A stretch of 64,000 bases of DNA from NCBI RefSeq assembly GCF_030758975.1, contig NZ_CP132359.1, forward strand, positions 1,070,811-1,134,810. Direction: 5' to 3'. The notes under the pieces are model-generated. The model saw only the letters and a program-made list of their open reading frames with translations. It was not told the DNA's origin and made no database searches. This DNA is from Bosea beijingensis. Its GTDB lineage: Bacteria; Pseudomonadota; Alphaproteobacteria; Rhizobiales; Beijerinckiaceae. A program made the position numbers and the translations under genes. This document shows, one piece after another, positions 41,732 through 49,975 of this stretch; positions within the stretch are counted from its first letter, which is position 1, and each line of letters begins with the position of its first letter.

Positions 41732-42384
41732 GGCGCGATCCTTCGCTGCAGCAGGCTGACAGCTTGAGAAGCGGTCCAGCAAATGACGAAAAACACGACG
41801 GCGACGAAGACGTACATCTCCATCAGCCGGTTGTCGCGGCCGCCGATGAGGTCGGCGGCGGTAAGGAAGTCGCGCAGTCCGATGACGTAGACCAGCGACG
41901 TGCTCTTGAAGACATTGATCGACTGCATCAGCATCACGGGGAGCATGGCCCTGAAAGCCTGCGGCAGCACGATGAACCGCATGCACTGCGCCTGGGTGAA
42001 GCCACTGGCCAGACCGGCCATGACCTGGCCGCGACGGACGCCTTCGATGCCAGAGCGAATGATCTCGCAGAAATAGGCTCCCTCGAACAGGATGAAGCCG
42101 ATGACAGCCGAGGAGAAGCCTCCGACCGGGTGCCCGACTGCGAGCGGAACCAGGAAATAGAACCAGAAGATCAGCAGGACGAGAGGGAGAGAACGCAGGA
42201 GGTCGACATAGAACGCTGCGAACCATCGCAAGGGCGCGATAGCCGATCGCCGCATCATCGCGAGCAGCACGCCGAGCGCGATACCTCCCACGATGCCGAG
42301 CGCGGTCAGAAGCAGCGTGATCTGCATGCCCTCCCAGAGCAAGGGCAGCGCCCGCGCGATCACGCCGAAATCGAAGGCACCCAT
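41728..42384 (-). CDS. amino acid ABC transporter permease (GltK type)
   Basis: 218 aa from ATG 42384 (MGAFDFGVIARALPLLWEGM); an in-frame upstream start would add 14 residues overlapping the other permease. Landmarks FYVDLLRSLPLVLLIFWFYF, EIIRSGIEGVRRGQVMAGLAS and VLPQAFRAMLPVMLMQSINVFKSTSL match GltK. Partner of the GltJ-type permease that ends 1 bp upstream. Confidence 0.92.
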   Translation of the reverse strand: MGAFDFGVIARALPLLWEGMQITLLLTALGIVGGIALGVLLAMMRRSAIAPLRWFAAFYVDLLRSLPLVLLIFWFYFLVPLAVGHPVGGFSSAVIGFILFEGAYFCEIIRSGIEGVRRGQVMAGLASGFTQAQCMRFIVLPQAFRAMLPVMLMQSINVFKSTSLVYVIGLRDFLTAADLIGGRDNRLMEMYVFVAVVFFVICWTASQAVSLLQRRIAP

Positions 42385-42385
42385 G

Positions 42386-43108
42386 TCAGCGACTCCCCGC
42401 AGCGAGGGTTCCGGGCAGACGGGCACGCTTCTCGACCAGGCGCATCAGGCCGCTAATCGAAAAGCTGATCGTCGCGTAAATCAGGCTGGCCGCGGCGAAG
42501 GCCTCGATCGATTGCGAGGTATAGTCGGCGACTGCGCGCGTCCGCGCCGTCAGCTCCAGCACGCCGATGGTGAGCGCCAGGGAGGAGTTCTTGAAGACGT
42601 TGAGAAACTCGTTGGTCAGCGCGGGAATGGTCAGCCGATACGCCAGCGGCAGGAGGATCAGCCGATAGACCTGGGCCGTCGTCAGCCCCGTCGCGAGGCC
42701 AGCATTGGCTTGCCCCTTGCCAGCCGTCACGATGCCGGCGCGCAGCTGCTCGGCGACGCGACAGGCCGTGTAGAGCCCGAGACTGATGACAGCCATGGTG
42801 AATTCGGGGTGCGGGAGATCGCGCTTGAGCCAGCGCCCGATTTCGCGCGGCAGGAGTTCCGGCAGGACGAAATAGAACAGGAAGATCTGCACGAGCAGCG
42901 GCACGTTGCGAAAGACCTCGACATAAATCGCCGCGACGGTCCGCGCCGTTTTCGACGGCAAGGTCCGCATCGTCCCGATGACCGAACCCAGGGTGAGGCC
43001 GATGATCCAGGCGCAGATCGAGACGAGAAAGGTCCAGCCGAGTCCCGACAGGATCCAGCCGAAATACGGGTCGGCGAACAGCACCGACCAATTCCAGTTA
43101 TAGCGCAT
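42386..43108 (-). CDS. amino acid ABC transporter permease (GltJ type)
   Basis: 240 aa. N-terminal MRYNWNWSVLFADPYFGWILSG resembles GltJ (a YNWNWGVF-like start). IYVEVFRNVPLLVQIFLFYF, EQLRAGIVTAGKGQANAGLA and LAYRLTIPALTNEFLNVFKNSSLAL follow the family closely. It probably carries glutamate, aspartate or a related acid together with the GltK-type partner. Confidence 0.93.
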   Translation of the reverse strand: MRYNWNWSVLFADPYFGWILSGLGWTFLVSICAWIIGLTLGSVIGTMRTLPSKTARTVAAIYVEVFRNVPLLVQIFLFYFVLPELLPREIGRWLKRDLPHPEFTMAVISLGLYTACRVAEQLRAGIVTAGKGQANAGLATGLTTAQVYRLILLPLAYRLTIPALTNEFLNVFKNSSLALTIGVLELTARTRAVADYTSQSIEAFAAASLIYATISFSISGLMRLVEKRARLPGTLAAGSR

Positions 43109-43194
43109 GCGGGGCGTTTCCGGCCGCGGCTCCGCCGGCGGCTAGGTGACAAGCGAAAGCGGCGGCGCCGGCCATGACCAGCGCCGCAGCGCGA

Positions 43195-44070
43195 TCAATC
43201 GGGATAGTTCTGCATCGACATCAGCAGCTTCAGATCGGCGTCGAGCGGCTGGCCGATGGTCGACATCCACTTTGTGTAGATCTTCTCCCACTCGCCGCTG
43301 CGGTAGAGATCGGCCAGAACCTTGTTGCCGAGAGACCTGAATGCGGAATCGTCGCGGCGGATCACGATGGCGTAAGGGTCGAAGGACAGCAGCCGGCCGG
43401 TCACCATGTAGAGGGCGGGATTCTTCGCCTTCGCGATCAATCCGTATTCCACCACCGCATCGGTCATGTGGGCGTCGGTGCGATCGCTTTCGAGCGCCGC
43501 CCAGGCCTGCGGCTGGTCCTTGGTCGAGAGCACCTTGATGCCGAGATTGAGCTTCTGGTTGAGCTCGTTCAGCACCTTTTCGTTCGTCGTGCCCTGATTG
43601 GCCGACACGACCTTGCCCTTCAGGTCTTCGATTTCCTTGATGCCGCTGTCCTTCTTCACCAGCAGGCGGTTACCGGTGACGAACATCGTGTTGAGGAAAT
43701 CGAGCTGCTTCTGTCGGGAGAAAGTATTGGTCGTGGTGGCGCAGACGAGATCGACGGTACCGTTGATTAGAAGAGGAGTCCGCGTCTGGCCGTTCACCGC
43801 CTGAAACTTGACGGTGAGGTTGTCCATCTTCAGCTCGGCCTTCACCGCTTCCGCAATCTTGTTGCAGATATCGATCGAATAGCCCTGGGGTTTGCCAGCA
43901 GCATCGAAGGAGGCGAAGGGCGGCGAGTCCTCGTTGTGGCCGATGATGATCGTGCCGCTATCCTTGATCTTCTTCAGCGTTCCATAAAGTTCCTGCGCTA
44001 CGGCGCCGCTCCCGGCACAGGCGAGCATCAGGCCCAGAAGCGCTCCCCGGATGATCATGTTCTTGTTCAT
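43195..44070 (-). CDS. glutamate/aspartate ABC transporter substrate-binding protein (GltI type)
   Basis: 291 aa with a Sec signal peptide (IRGALLGLMLACAGSGAVAQ). The start of the mature domain (TLKKIKDSGTIIIGHNEDSP, then PQGYSIDICNKIAEAVKAEL) and NGTVDLVCATTTNTFSRQK are very like E. coli GltI. The ligand is probably L-glutamate or L-aspartate, possibly a D-form given the racemase-family gene in the same run. It lies 21 bp after the class V enzyme gene and 86 bp before the permeases. Confidence 0.92.
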   Translation of the reverse strand: MNKNMIIRGALLGLMLACAGSGAVAQELYGTLKKIKDSGTIIIGHNEDSPPFASFDAAGKPQGYSIDICNKIAEAVKAELKMDNLTVKFQAVNGQTRTPLLINGTVDLVCATTTNTFSRQKQLDFLNTMFVTGNRLLVKKDSGIKEIEDLKGKVVSANQGTTNEKVLNELNQKLNLGIKVLSTKDQPQAWAALESDRTDAHMTDAVVEYGLIAKAKNPALYMVTGRLLSFDPYAIVIRRDDSAFRSLGNKVLADLYRSGEWEKIYTKWMSTIGQPLDADLKLLMSMQNYPD

Positions 44071-44091
44071 TTCACTCCCCGTTTTCGTTTT

Positions 44092-45285
44092 TCAAATCGT
44101 AGCGACCAGCCGGCGGCAAAGGTCCGCCAGCTTCGCGTAGTCCTCAATCTCGTTGTAGGCATGGGCGGAAAGGCGCAGCCATATCCCGCTGGGATGAGCG
44201 TGAAGCGGGACGTCGGTCCTGAATTCGTCGAGCAGCCGGCCACGCAATTCCGTTGCGTGGGCCTTGGTCAGGGGAACGTTTTCCAATGGCAGCCTGACCA
44301 TGGCCATGGCGACCTCATGCCCGGCATTGCCATGGATCGTCCCGAGTTCCGACGCGAGGAGCGCGCCGCCTTTGCCCGCGAGGGCAATGTTGCGCCGCCG
44401 CAGTCCCACCCCACCCAATCTTTCATGAAATGCCAGGGCGCTCTGGATTGCGAGCTGCGCGGTCGCGTCGCGCGTGCCGGTCCAGTCGAATTCGGCCAGA
44501 TAGCCGCCGCCAAATCCATGGGAAACGGTCGTCGGGTGCAGGCCGGCTTGCCTGTCACGGCGCGTCCAGAGGAAGGCGGCCCCTTTCGGCGCCGCCAGCC
44601 ATTTATGGCAGTTGCCGACATAGTAATCGGCGTCCAGCGATCGCAGGTCGATTTCGGTGTGGCCGGGGCCATGGGCTCCGTCCACCAGCAAAGGCACGCC
44701 GGCCTCGCGGCAGGAGGCCGCAATCTCGGCGACCGGCAGCAGCAGCGCGCTCGGCGAGGTGATGTGATCGATGATCGCGATCCGCGTCCTTGGACCGAGA
44801 CAGGCCGCAAATCGCTGCGCGAAGCCGGCAAAATCCTCTTCGGGAAAGGCCAGGGCAGCGGTGACGATGCGTGCGCCCGCCAGCTCGGCGATATAGCGCG
44901 CGGTGTTCGCGACCGCGCCATAAGCCTGACCGTGAAGCACGATCTCGTCGCCCGGCTTCAGCGAAAGCGAGCGAAGGACCGCGTTGCAGCCCGTCGTCGC
45001 GTTGTCGACGAAGACGAGATCGTCACCCTCGGCACCCAGGAACGCGGCCAGTGCCTCGGCGCTGGCCCGCAGTGCCTTCGGCAGGACGCTGCGCATGAAG
45101 ACGCTCGGCTGCGCCTCCATCCTGTCGCGCCAGACCATTTGCTCGGCGAGAACCACCTTGGGTGTCGCGCCGAAAGCGCCATGGTTGGCGGTCAGGTAGC
45201 CGTCATCGAGCGGCCACTCGGCGCGAACGGCCCGACCTAGCGACTGAAACGGGACGTTGTTCACGGATGTGTCCTCGCGGGTCAC
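44092..45285 (-). CDS. class V PLP-dependent aminotransferase (isopenicillin-N-epimerase-like), paralogue 2
   Basis: 397 aa. Shares long identical or near-identical stretches with the 35044-36210 protein: NHGAFGATPKVVLAEQ, DNATTGCNAVLRSL, DHITSPSALLLPVAEI, GNCHKWLAAPKGAAFLW and SHGFGGGYLAEFDWTGTRD. The Schiff-base Lys is in GNCHKWL, the pyridine-contacting Asp in LLVDGAHGPGHTEIDL. Its start overlaps the racemase-like gene's stop by 4 bp, so the two are co-translated. Probably processes an amino acid brought in by the GltI-type importer; epimerase, aminotransferase and lyase functions all occur in this fold. Confidence 0.88.
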   Translation of the reverse strand: MTREDTSVNNVPFQSLGRAVRAEWPLDDGYLTANHGAFGATPKVVLAEQMVWRDRMEAQPSVFMRSVLPKALRASAEALAAFLGAEGDDLVFVDNATTGCNAVLRSLSLKPGDEIVLHGQAYGAVANTARYIAELAGARIVTAALAFPEEDFAGFAQRFAACLGPRTRIAIIDHITSPSALLLPVAEIAASCREAGVPLLVDGAHGPGHTEIDLRSLDADYYVGNCHKWLAAPKGAAFLWTRRDRQAGLHPTTVSHGFGGGYLAEFDWTGTRDATAQLAIQSALAFHERLGGVGLRRRNIALAGKGGALLASELGTIHGNAGHEVAMAMVRLPLENVPLTKAHATELRGRLLDEFRTDVPLHAHPSGIWLRLSAHAYNEIEDYAKLADLCRRLVATI

Positions 45286-45983
45286 GAGCGAGCGGCCAGC
45301 GACCGCTCGACAGCGGCACTGGCGTGCAGCGCGGTCGTGTCGAAGACCGGAAGATCAGTGTCCGACTGCGACAGCAGGAGATCAAGCTCCGTGCAGCCGA
45401 GGATGACCCCGTCCGCGCCGCGCATGCGCGCCGCATCGATCACTGCGCGGCAACGTGCTTTCGATTCCGGGCGAACGATGCCCTGGCAGAGCTCGTCATA
45501 GATGATGCCGTGGACAAGTCGCTCTTCATCGGAGCTGGGTCGCATCAACTGCAGCCCATGCCTGTCCCGCATCCGATCGCGGTAGAACGGCTCCTCCATT
45601 GTGAAACGAGTGCCCAGCAGCAGCGGCCGGCTACTGTTCTCCGCCTTGATCGCGACGGCAGCGATGTCGGCGATATGGATCAGCGGTATGGCGATCGCCG
45701 CGGAAACCTGATCGGCAAGCTTGTGCATCGTGTTGGTGCAGATCAGCAGCATCTCGGCGCCGGCCCGCTCCAAGGCGCGGGCGCCATCGATCATCATGTC
45801 TGCCAGAGCGCCCCAGTCGCCGGCAGCCTGCCGCTCGGCCACTTCCTGAAACTCGACCGACCACAGCACGATCCGCGCCGAGTGCAGGCCGCCGAGCCGC
45901 GCCCGGACGCCTTCGTTGATCAGCTTGTAATAAACGGCCGAGCTTTCCCAGCTCATCCCACCGAGAAGTCCGATCGTCTGCAT
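45282..45983 (-). CDS. aspartate/glutamate racemase family protein
   Basis: 233 aa from ATG 45983 (MQTIGLLGGMSWESSAVYYK); the longer open frame upstream is a shadow of the regulator gene. Both catalytic cysteines of cofactor-independent racemases are visible, in ICTNTMHK and GCTELDLLL, with GGMSWESS and FDTTALHASAAVE typical of the YgeA/RacX type aspartate-racemase branch. It interconverts D and L forms of Asp, Glu or another amino acid. It is the first gene of a minus-strand run with a class V PLP enzyme and a glutamate-type importer, divergent from a MocR-type regulator. Confidence 0.9.
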   Translation of the reverse strand: MQTIGLLGGMSWESSAVYYKLINEGVRARLGGLHSARIVLWSVEFQEVAERQAAGDWGALADMMIDGARALERAGAEMLLICTNTMHKLADQVSAAIAIPLIHIADIAAVAIKAENSSRPLLLGTRFTMEEPFYRDRMRDRHGLQLMRPSSDEERLVHGIIYDELCQGIVRPESKARCRAVIDAARMRGADGVILGCTELDLLLSQSDTDLPVFDTTALHASAAVERSLAARS

Positions 45984-46019
45984 CGTCCCCGCCCTTTGCG
46001 GGTGAACGATGCGTCCGCG

Positions 46020-46050
46020 TGCATGGCGCCGCAATCGCATTGCATGCCAT
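46020..46050. promoter_or_regulatory. candidate MocR-type operator in the divergent promoter
   Basis: In the 87-bp spacer between the racemase and MocR-type genes, direct repeats TGCATGG (46020-46026) and TGCATGC (46041-46047) lie 21 bp apart, two helical turns. Between and overlapping them are a perfect palindrome GCAATCGCATTGC (46031-46043) and an outer dyad ATGGC/GCCAT (46023-46027, 46046-46050). MocR/GabR/PdxR regulators are known to bind direct repeats with such spacing in divergent promoters. Confidence 0.55.
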
Positions 46051-46070
46051 ACAATCGCGAGGAGGCGCCG

Positions 46071-47423
46071 ATGTGGATCCCCGAGCTCGACCCCAGCCGC
46101 CCGGTCTACCGGAGCATCGCCGAAGCTCTCGCGCAGGATATCGCGAGCGGCCGGCTTTCGCCGGGTGACAAGCTGCCGCCGCAGCGGGATCTGGCCCAGG
46201 CTCTCGCGCTCAACCTTTCGAGCGTCACCAAGGCGTATCGCCTGGCTTTCGAGCTCGGCCTCGTCAACGGCGAAACCGGGCGTGGCACCTTCGTGCGAGC
46301 GGGTGGACCGTCCCGCATTCCCTGGCCGTCGGGCGAGAGCCGTTCGAGCATCGACTTCGCATCGAATTTCCCGATGCCGCTCGATCCTTCCGAGGAGGTT
46401 GTGCAGCTCTGCCAGGACATGGCGCGCTACGATGTCGGGCAGCGACTGTTCGAGTACGCGCCCCGGGGCGCCGTCAGCGACGATATTGCTCCGGCCATGC
46501 AATGGCTTGAAGGCCTGGGTGTTCCGGCAGAGCCGGACGGAATCTTGCTCACCTCCGGCGCCATCAACGGGGTGTTCGCCTGCCTGCTGGCGCTGGCGAG
46601 ATCGGGAGAAACGGTTCTCTGCGAGGAGTTGACTTCGCCCGGACTGGTCAGTTGCGCCCGCATGATGGGCCTCAAGCTCGTCGGCATCCCTATGGATGGG
46701 CGCGGCATGAAGATCGACGCCTTCGAGCGGATCGCGACCGAAACGGGCGCTCGCATCGCCGTGCTCAACCCGACCTTGCACAATCCCACGCTGACCGATC
46801 TGTCGCAGGACAGGCGCGAACGACTGGCGGCTTTCGCCTCGCGATCCGGCATGATGATCGTGGAGGATGAAGTCTATGCTCCTTTGCTGGAGACCGTCCC
46901 AACCCCGATCGTTGCATTGGCTCCATCGGCTGTCTGCTACGTGTCAAGTTTCTCGAAGGCGGTTTTGCCCGGTCTACGCATTGGTTACATCGCCGCTCCC
47001 CCGCACATTGCCGAGCGGCTGCGTAATGCCATCCGGGTGAGCACCTGGATGCCCTCTCCGATGCTTGCGAGCCTCGCATCGCGTTGGATCAAGGATGGCA
47101 CGGCATCCCGGCTGATCGCCCGCCGGCGCAATGCCGGGCGCGAACGGATAGAACTGGCGCAGAAAATCCTGGCCGGCCATAAACTCGCCGCCCGCCCGGA
47201 AGGGTTGCATGTGTGGCTGACCCTGCCGGCGCCTTGGCGCAGCGATGAGTTTGCCCTCTACGCCAAAGGCAAGAACCTGTCGGTCATGCCCGCCCAGGAT
47301 TTGGCGGCAGGCTCAGTCGTGCCCGGCCAGGCCGTCCGGATCAGCCTTGGGGCGGAACCTGATCGAAAGCGGCTCGAGCACGGTCTCACACAGCTCACGC
47401 GAATTCTGCAGGGGCGCGACTAA
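46071..47423 (+). CDS. MocR-type regulator: GntR winged helix fused to class I aminotransferase domain
   Basis: 450 aa from ATG 46071, with GAGGAGG just upstream. The winged helix covers about residues 8-72 (YRSIAEALAQDIASGRLSPG, then GDKLPPQRDLAQALALNLSS, ETGRGTFVRAG). The rest is a fold-type-I aminotransferase domain: LLTSGAINGVFACLLALA, NPTLHNPT, the Asp-region MMIVEDEVYAPLL and the PLP Lys in VSSFSKAVLPGLRIGYI. Such proteins sense amino acids through PLP chemistry and regulate a divergent gene. The facing racemase/PLP-enzyme/importer operon is the likely target. Confidence 0.92.
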   Translation: MWIPELDPSRPVYRSIAEALAQDIASGRLSPGDKLPPQRDLAQALALNLSSVTKAYRLAFELGLVNGETGRGTFVRAGGPSRIPWPSGESRSSIDFASNFPMPLDPSEEVVQLCQDMARYDVGQRLFEYAPRGAVSDDIAPAMQWLEGLGVPAEPDGILLTSGAINGVFACLLALARSGETVLCEELTSPGLVSCARMMGLKLVGIPMDGRGMKIDAFERIATETGARIAVLNPTLHNPTLTDLSQDRRERLAAFASRSGMMIVEDEVYAPLLETVPTPIVALAPSAVCYVSSFSKAVLPGLRIGYIAAPPHIAERLRNAIRVSTWMPSPMLASLASRWIKDGTASRLIARRRNAGRERIELAQKILAGHKLAARPEGLHVWLTLPAPWRSDEFALYAKGKNLSVMPAQDLAAGSVVPGQAVRISLGAEPDRKRLEHGLTQLTRILQGRD

Positions 47424-47743
47424 GCTGAGGCGCGAACGTAAGCCGTTACTGCGACCTCCCACCCCCATGCATTCGGCCTCTACGTCGGAGCGGAGCGTGG
47501 GCTCGAGCTGGCAGTATCTGGCGACGAGCTAGATTTCCCCGTTACCGTTCTCAGAATGGCTTAGTACGCGGGAGCTATTTGAGCCAGTCAAGGGTATCTT
47601 TCAGGGTACATGGCCGCGCCTGGGCGTGATTTGAATCCGCTGATTGGGTGATTGTAGGGCCTGCCTCGCTAGATCGACCACGAGCAGACGTTTTGGATAT
47701 CGGCCATGGGTCGCACGCGCTGGCTCAAAGCAAAGTGCCTTGA
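47424..47743. other. non-coding stretch after the MocR-type gene
   Basis: No credible gene. A minus-strand 94-residue frame (47601-47885) is translated repeat sequence with no family resemblance. I looked for a tRNA that could have served as an attachment site for the integrase remnant and found none. Confidence 0.5.
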
Positions 47744-47842
47744 AGCGGATCTTCCGGATGTCAGCTAAGGGCCAACTCCGGTCAAATCTCAAAGCCAACG
47801 ATGCCGCCCGAGAGCGGACGTTCCACAAGTCAGCTAAGGCCA
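47744..47842 (+). repeat. two tandem copies of the interspersed repeat (variant form)
   Basis: Copy 1, 47744-47774: AGCGGATCTTCC followed by GGATGTCAGCTAAGGGCCA. Copy 2, 47813-47842: AGCGGACGTTCC followed by ACAAGTCAGCTAAGGCCA. They are 69 bp apart, same orientation. A similar unit (GACTCTCCAGATGTCAGC then AAGGGCCA) is at 56485-56510. The AGCGGA-C-TT core links them to copies A-E. Confidence 0.6.
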
Positions 47843-47857
47843 CCGAGTTTGGCCTAG

Positions 47858-48356
47858 TTAGCTTGGGCGATCGCGATTTGCGCAAAATTCTGTCCAGCGA
47901 TCCATCATCTTTTTTCGGCGTTCGAACATATCCCCTCGGCGATATGCAGCCTCAACCTTGTCACTCACCGTGTGCGCTAGGGCCATCTCCGCCATCTCGT
48001 TCGGGGTAGTGCGTTTTCTCGGCGATCCAATCGCGAAAGGTCGATCGGAAGCCGTTTGCTGTGAGATCCGTTCGCTCCATGCGTTTGAGCAACGCGAGAA
48101 GCGCAGCGTTCGACAGCGGCTTCTTTGAGTTCGCCTCCTTGAAGACGGGGCCGGTTTGCGGCTTCGGCAGCCCGGCAAGAATTTCAGCCGCGCGCTTTGA
48201 CAGCGACACACGGTGCTCTCGCCGAGCGGCGGAGACCGGCCCCGTCTCCGCCGCATTCCCTGCGCTAAGCAGATGATTTGATTTAGAAATCAAGCTTTTC
48301 TGGCGCTCAGCGCCCCAACGATCACCCCGGTGCCCGTTCCTGCCCGGAAGCGTCAC
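47858..48356 (-). pseudogene. tyrosine recombinase (phage-type integrase) remnant, N-terminus missing and frameshifted
   Basis: Minus-strand translation gives the C-terminal catalytic part of a P4-type integrase in two frames. Frame one: EHRVSLSKRAAEILAGLPKP, GPVFKEANSKKPLSNAALLA, LTANGFRSTFRDWIAEKTHYP. After about 48005 the match continues in another frame: NEMAEMALAHTVSDKVEAAY, RRGDMFERRKKMMDRWTEFC. So one frameshift breaks it between THYP and NEMAEM, and the N-terminal and first catalytic-Arg regions upstream of EHRV are absent or scrambled. The remnant marks an old integration event; no partner element is left. Confidence 0.78.
48227..48253. repeat. perfect inverted repeat inside the integrase remnant
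   Basis: Arms CGGCGGAGAC (48227-48236) and GTCTCCGCCG (48244-48253) with a 7-base loop. It lies just before the EHRV segment of the remnant, in the part where the integrase match breaks down. It may be a relic of an inserted hairpin-type repeat. There is no T-run. Confidence 0.45.
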
Positions 48357-48531
48357 GGATGGTGAGGCTCCCGTTCTTCACCGAGCAATGCACTTCCGAT
48401 TCGCGCCATAAGCAGGCGTTCGAGCCTGGCGCGAAAGCGGATGCAGTTGTCGCACGCGCGAGGCTATCCGCACGACCGGCGGCGGCGATCCTTGCGGGAA
48501 ATCCGATCGTCGCTTTGGCGCACCGTACGAC

Positions 48532-49173
48532 TCACCAGCGCAGGAAGCGTGGCAGGATGAGCGCGCCGAGCGCCGCCACTATCGCCGTCGCGATCATATA
48601 CCAGGTCGCCAGGAAGGGTACCGTATCGTCGGGGCAGTGCAGGCTGTAGGCGACGGTGGCGAGCCCGGCCGAAGCGAGGCCGGCACAGATCCCCGTAAAG
48701 GTGCGGTCGACCGGTGCGCCGCGGCGAGCCAACAGCAGAAGCACAACGAGCGGAAGCAGCGCGTAGAGCGGTACCGCGATGAGGCAGGCCCGCCAGTAGC
48801 GGCCGAAGATCAAGGCTTGCCACTGCTCGGCCGGCGCCTGCGCCAGAATCAGAAGCGCCCAGCCAGCGACGGTCAGGAGCGGAAGCGCAATGAGCGGCAG
48901 GCGCCGCGCCGGCTTCAGGCCCGGCCGCAAGCTGTTCTGGAACAGCACAAGTGCAATGGCCGCAACGCTGGTGCCGAATGCTACCTTGGCGATGACCGGC
49001 AGCGTCGTCCAGGCGCTTGCCAGGTCGGGCCGGGTTCCGAGCGTCAGCAGGACGAGCCCGGCTGTCGCCGCAAGCGCCACGAAGGCCGCGAGCCAGGTCG
49101 CGCGGCGCAGCCAGCCGGTATCGACCGGCCGGCTGTCCATGCTGATCAGGGAGATCAAATCGTTGGTCTGCAT
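48532..49173 (-). CDS. NrsF/DUF1109-family membrane anti-sigma factor
   Basis: 213 aa with about six membrane segments (for example LAAFVALAATAGLVLLTLG and LIAVPLYALLPLVVLLLLA) and a short cytoplasmic N-terminus MQTNDLISLISMDSRPVD, as in NrsF of Caulobacter. HCPDDTVPFLATWYMIAT near the C-terminus is the family's conserved segment with Cys, His and Asp. It follows an ECF sigma factor gene by 87 bp on the same strand, the standard pairing. Likely holds the sigma factor inactive at the membrane until an oxidative or metal signal. Confidence 0.85.
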   Translation of the reverse strand: MQTNDLISLISMDSRPVDTGWLRRATWLAAFVALAATAGLVLLTLGTRPDLASAWTTLPVIAKVAFGTSVAAIALVLFQNSLRPGLKPARRLPLIALPLLTVAGWALLILAQAPAEQWQALIFGRYWRACLIAVPLYALLPLVVLLLLARRGAPVDRTFTGICAGLASAGLATVAYSLHCPDDTVPFLATWYMIATAIVAALGALILPRFLRW

Positions 49174-49260
49174 GTCCGATCTTCGAAGATGATCCGTTTC
49201 AACGGGAATTCGTGGGGAGCCGCCGAAAGGTTACGCCGTGCCTATGCCCGATGCGGATCG

Positions 49261-49833
49261 TCATGGTGGCCGCCTCCGTTTCGAGAGAAATTGCGCCATA
49301 GCCCGAAGGCCACGATGAATCGCGACCTTGGCCGCCGTCTCGGTCATCCCGGCAGCGGTGGCAGCGTCGCCGACGCTGGCGCCCTGTAGCTTGACCTGAT
49401 CGATCAGGCGCCGCGTGCGCTCCGGCAGAGCTTCCATCGCGCGCGCCAGATCGAGCCGCGCGTCTGCCGCGGCGCCTTCCGCCGGACCTGCTAACTGATC
49501 CACCTCGTCGTCGAGCGGCAGCGCACCGGCATGGCGGCCGGAACGGCGCAGATGGTCGACCAGCTTGTAGCGTGCGATTGCGTGCGCCCAGGCCGTCACG
49601 GGGCTCGTCGCGTCATAGGTATGGCGCGACAGGTGCAGCGCCAGGAGGGTTTCCTGCAGGACATCCTCAGCCTCGCTGGCCTCGGTCCGGCCGGCACGGG
49701 CCAGCATCTGGCGGAGGTAGCCGCGCAGCCGCAGGCTGATCGTATCGAGGAAAAGACGATAAGCGGCGGCGTCGCCGGCAAGCGCAGCGAGGAAAACAGG
49801 CCGAAGCCGTGATTCGAATTCATCGAGTGACAA
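49261..49833 (-). CDS. RNA polymerase ECF sigma factor
   Basis: 190 aa from a TTG at 49833 (LSLDEFESRLRPVFLAAL); the frame is open to 49974 and the exact start is uncertain. Region 2 is visible as RGYLRQML, EAEDVLQETLLALHLSRHTY, PVTAWAHAIARYKLVDHLRR; region 4 as ALPERTRRLIDQVKLQGASV, AAKVAIHRGLRAM. Paired with NrsF (48532-49173), it resembles the SigF-type sigma factors of alphaproteobacteria that control oxidative or heavy-metal responses. It diverges from the esterase gene at 49976. Confidence 0.88.
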   Translation of the reverse strand: MSLDEFESRLRPVFLAALAGDAAAYRLFLDTISLRLRGYLRQMLARAGRTEASEAEDVLQETLLALHLSRHTYDATSPVTAWAHAIARYKLVDHLRRSGRHAGALPLDDEVDQLAGPAEGAAADARLDLARAMEALPERTRRLIDQVKLQGASVGDAATAAGMTETAAKVAIHRGLRAMAQFLSKRRRPP

Positions 49834-49901
49834 GGCCGAGACGTCTTCCCGAGAGCCCGCGAGCCGGGGCCGCCCCAATCCGTCGCATGCAGCCGGCCGG
49901 C

Positions 49902-49915
49902 TCACAAGGCTGTGA
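49902..49915. promoter_or_regulatory. short dyad in the sigma factor/esterase divergent spacer
   Basis: TCACAAGGCTGTGA, a perfect 5-bp dyad with a 4-base centre, between the ECF sigma factor and the secreted esterase. It may be an operator or chance. I could not identify an ECF-type promoter with confidence. Confidence 0.25.
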
Positions 49916-49975
49916 CCGGACGATGATGCCGCGCTGCCAGCTCGATAGGCTCGTGCTCCCCAAGGGAGAACCAAG

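Noticed and set aside
47601..47885. 94-residue minus-strand frame
   Set aside because: It spans the tandem repeats and integrase-flanking DNA and has no ribosome site or family resemblance.
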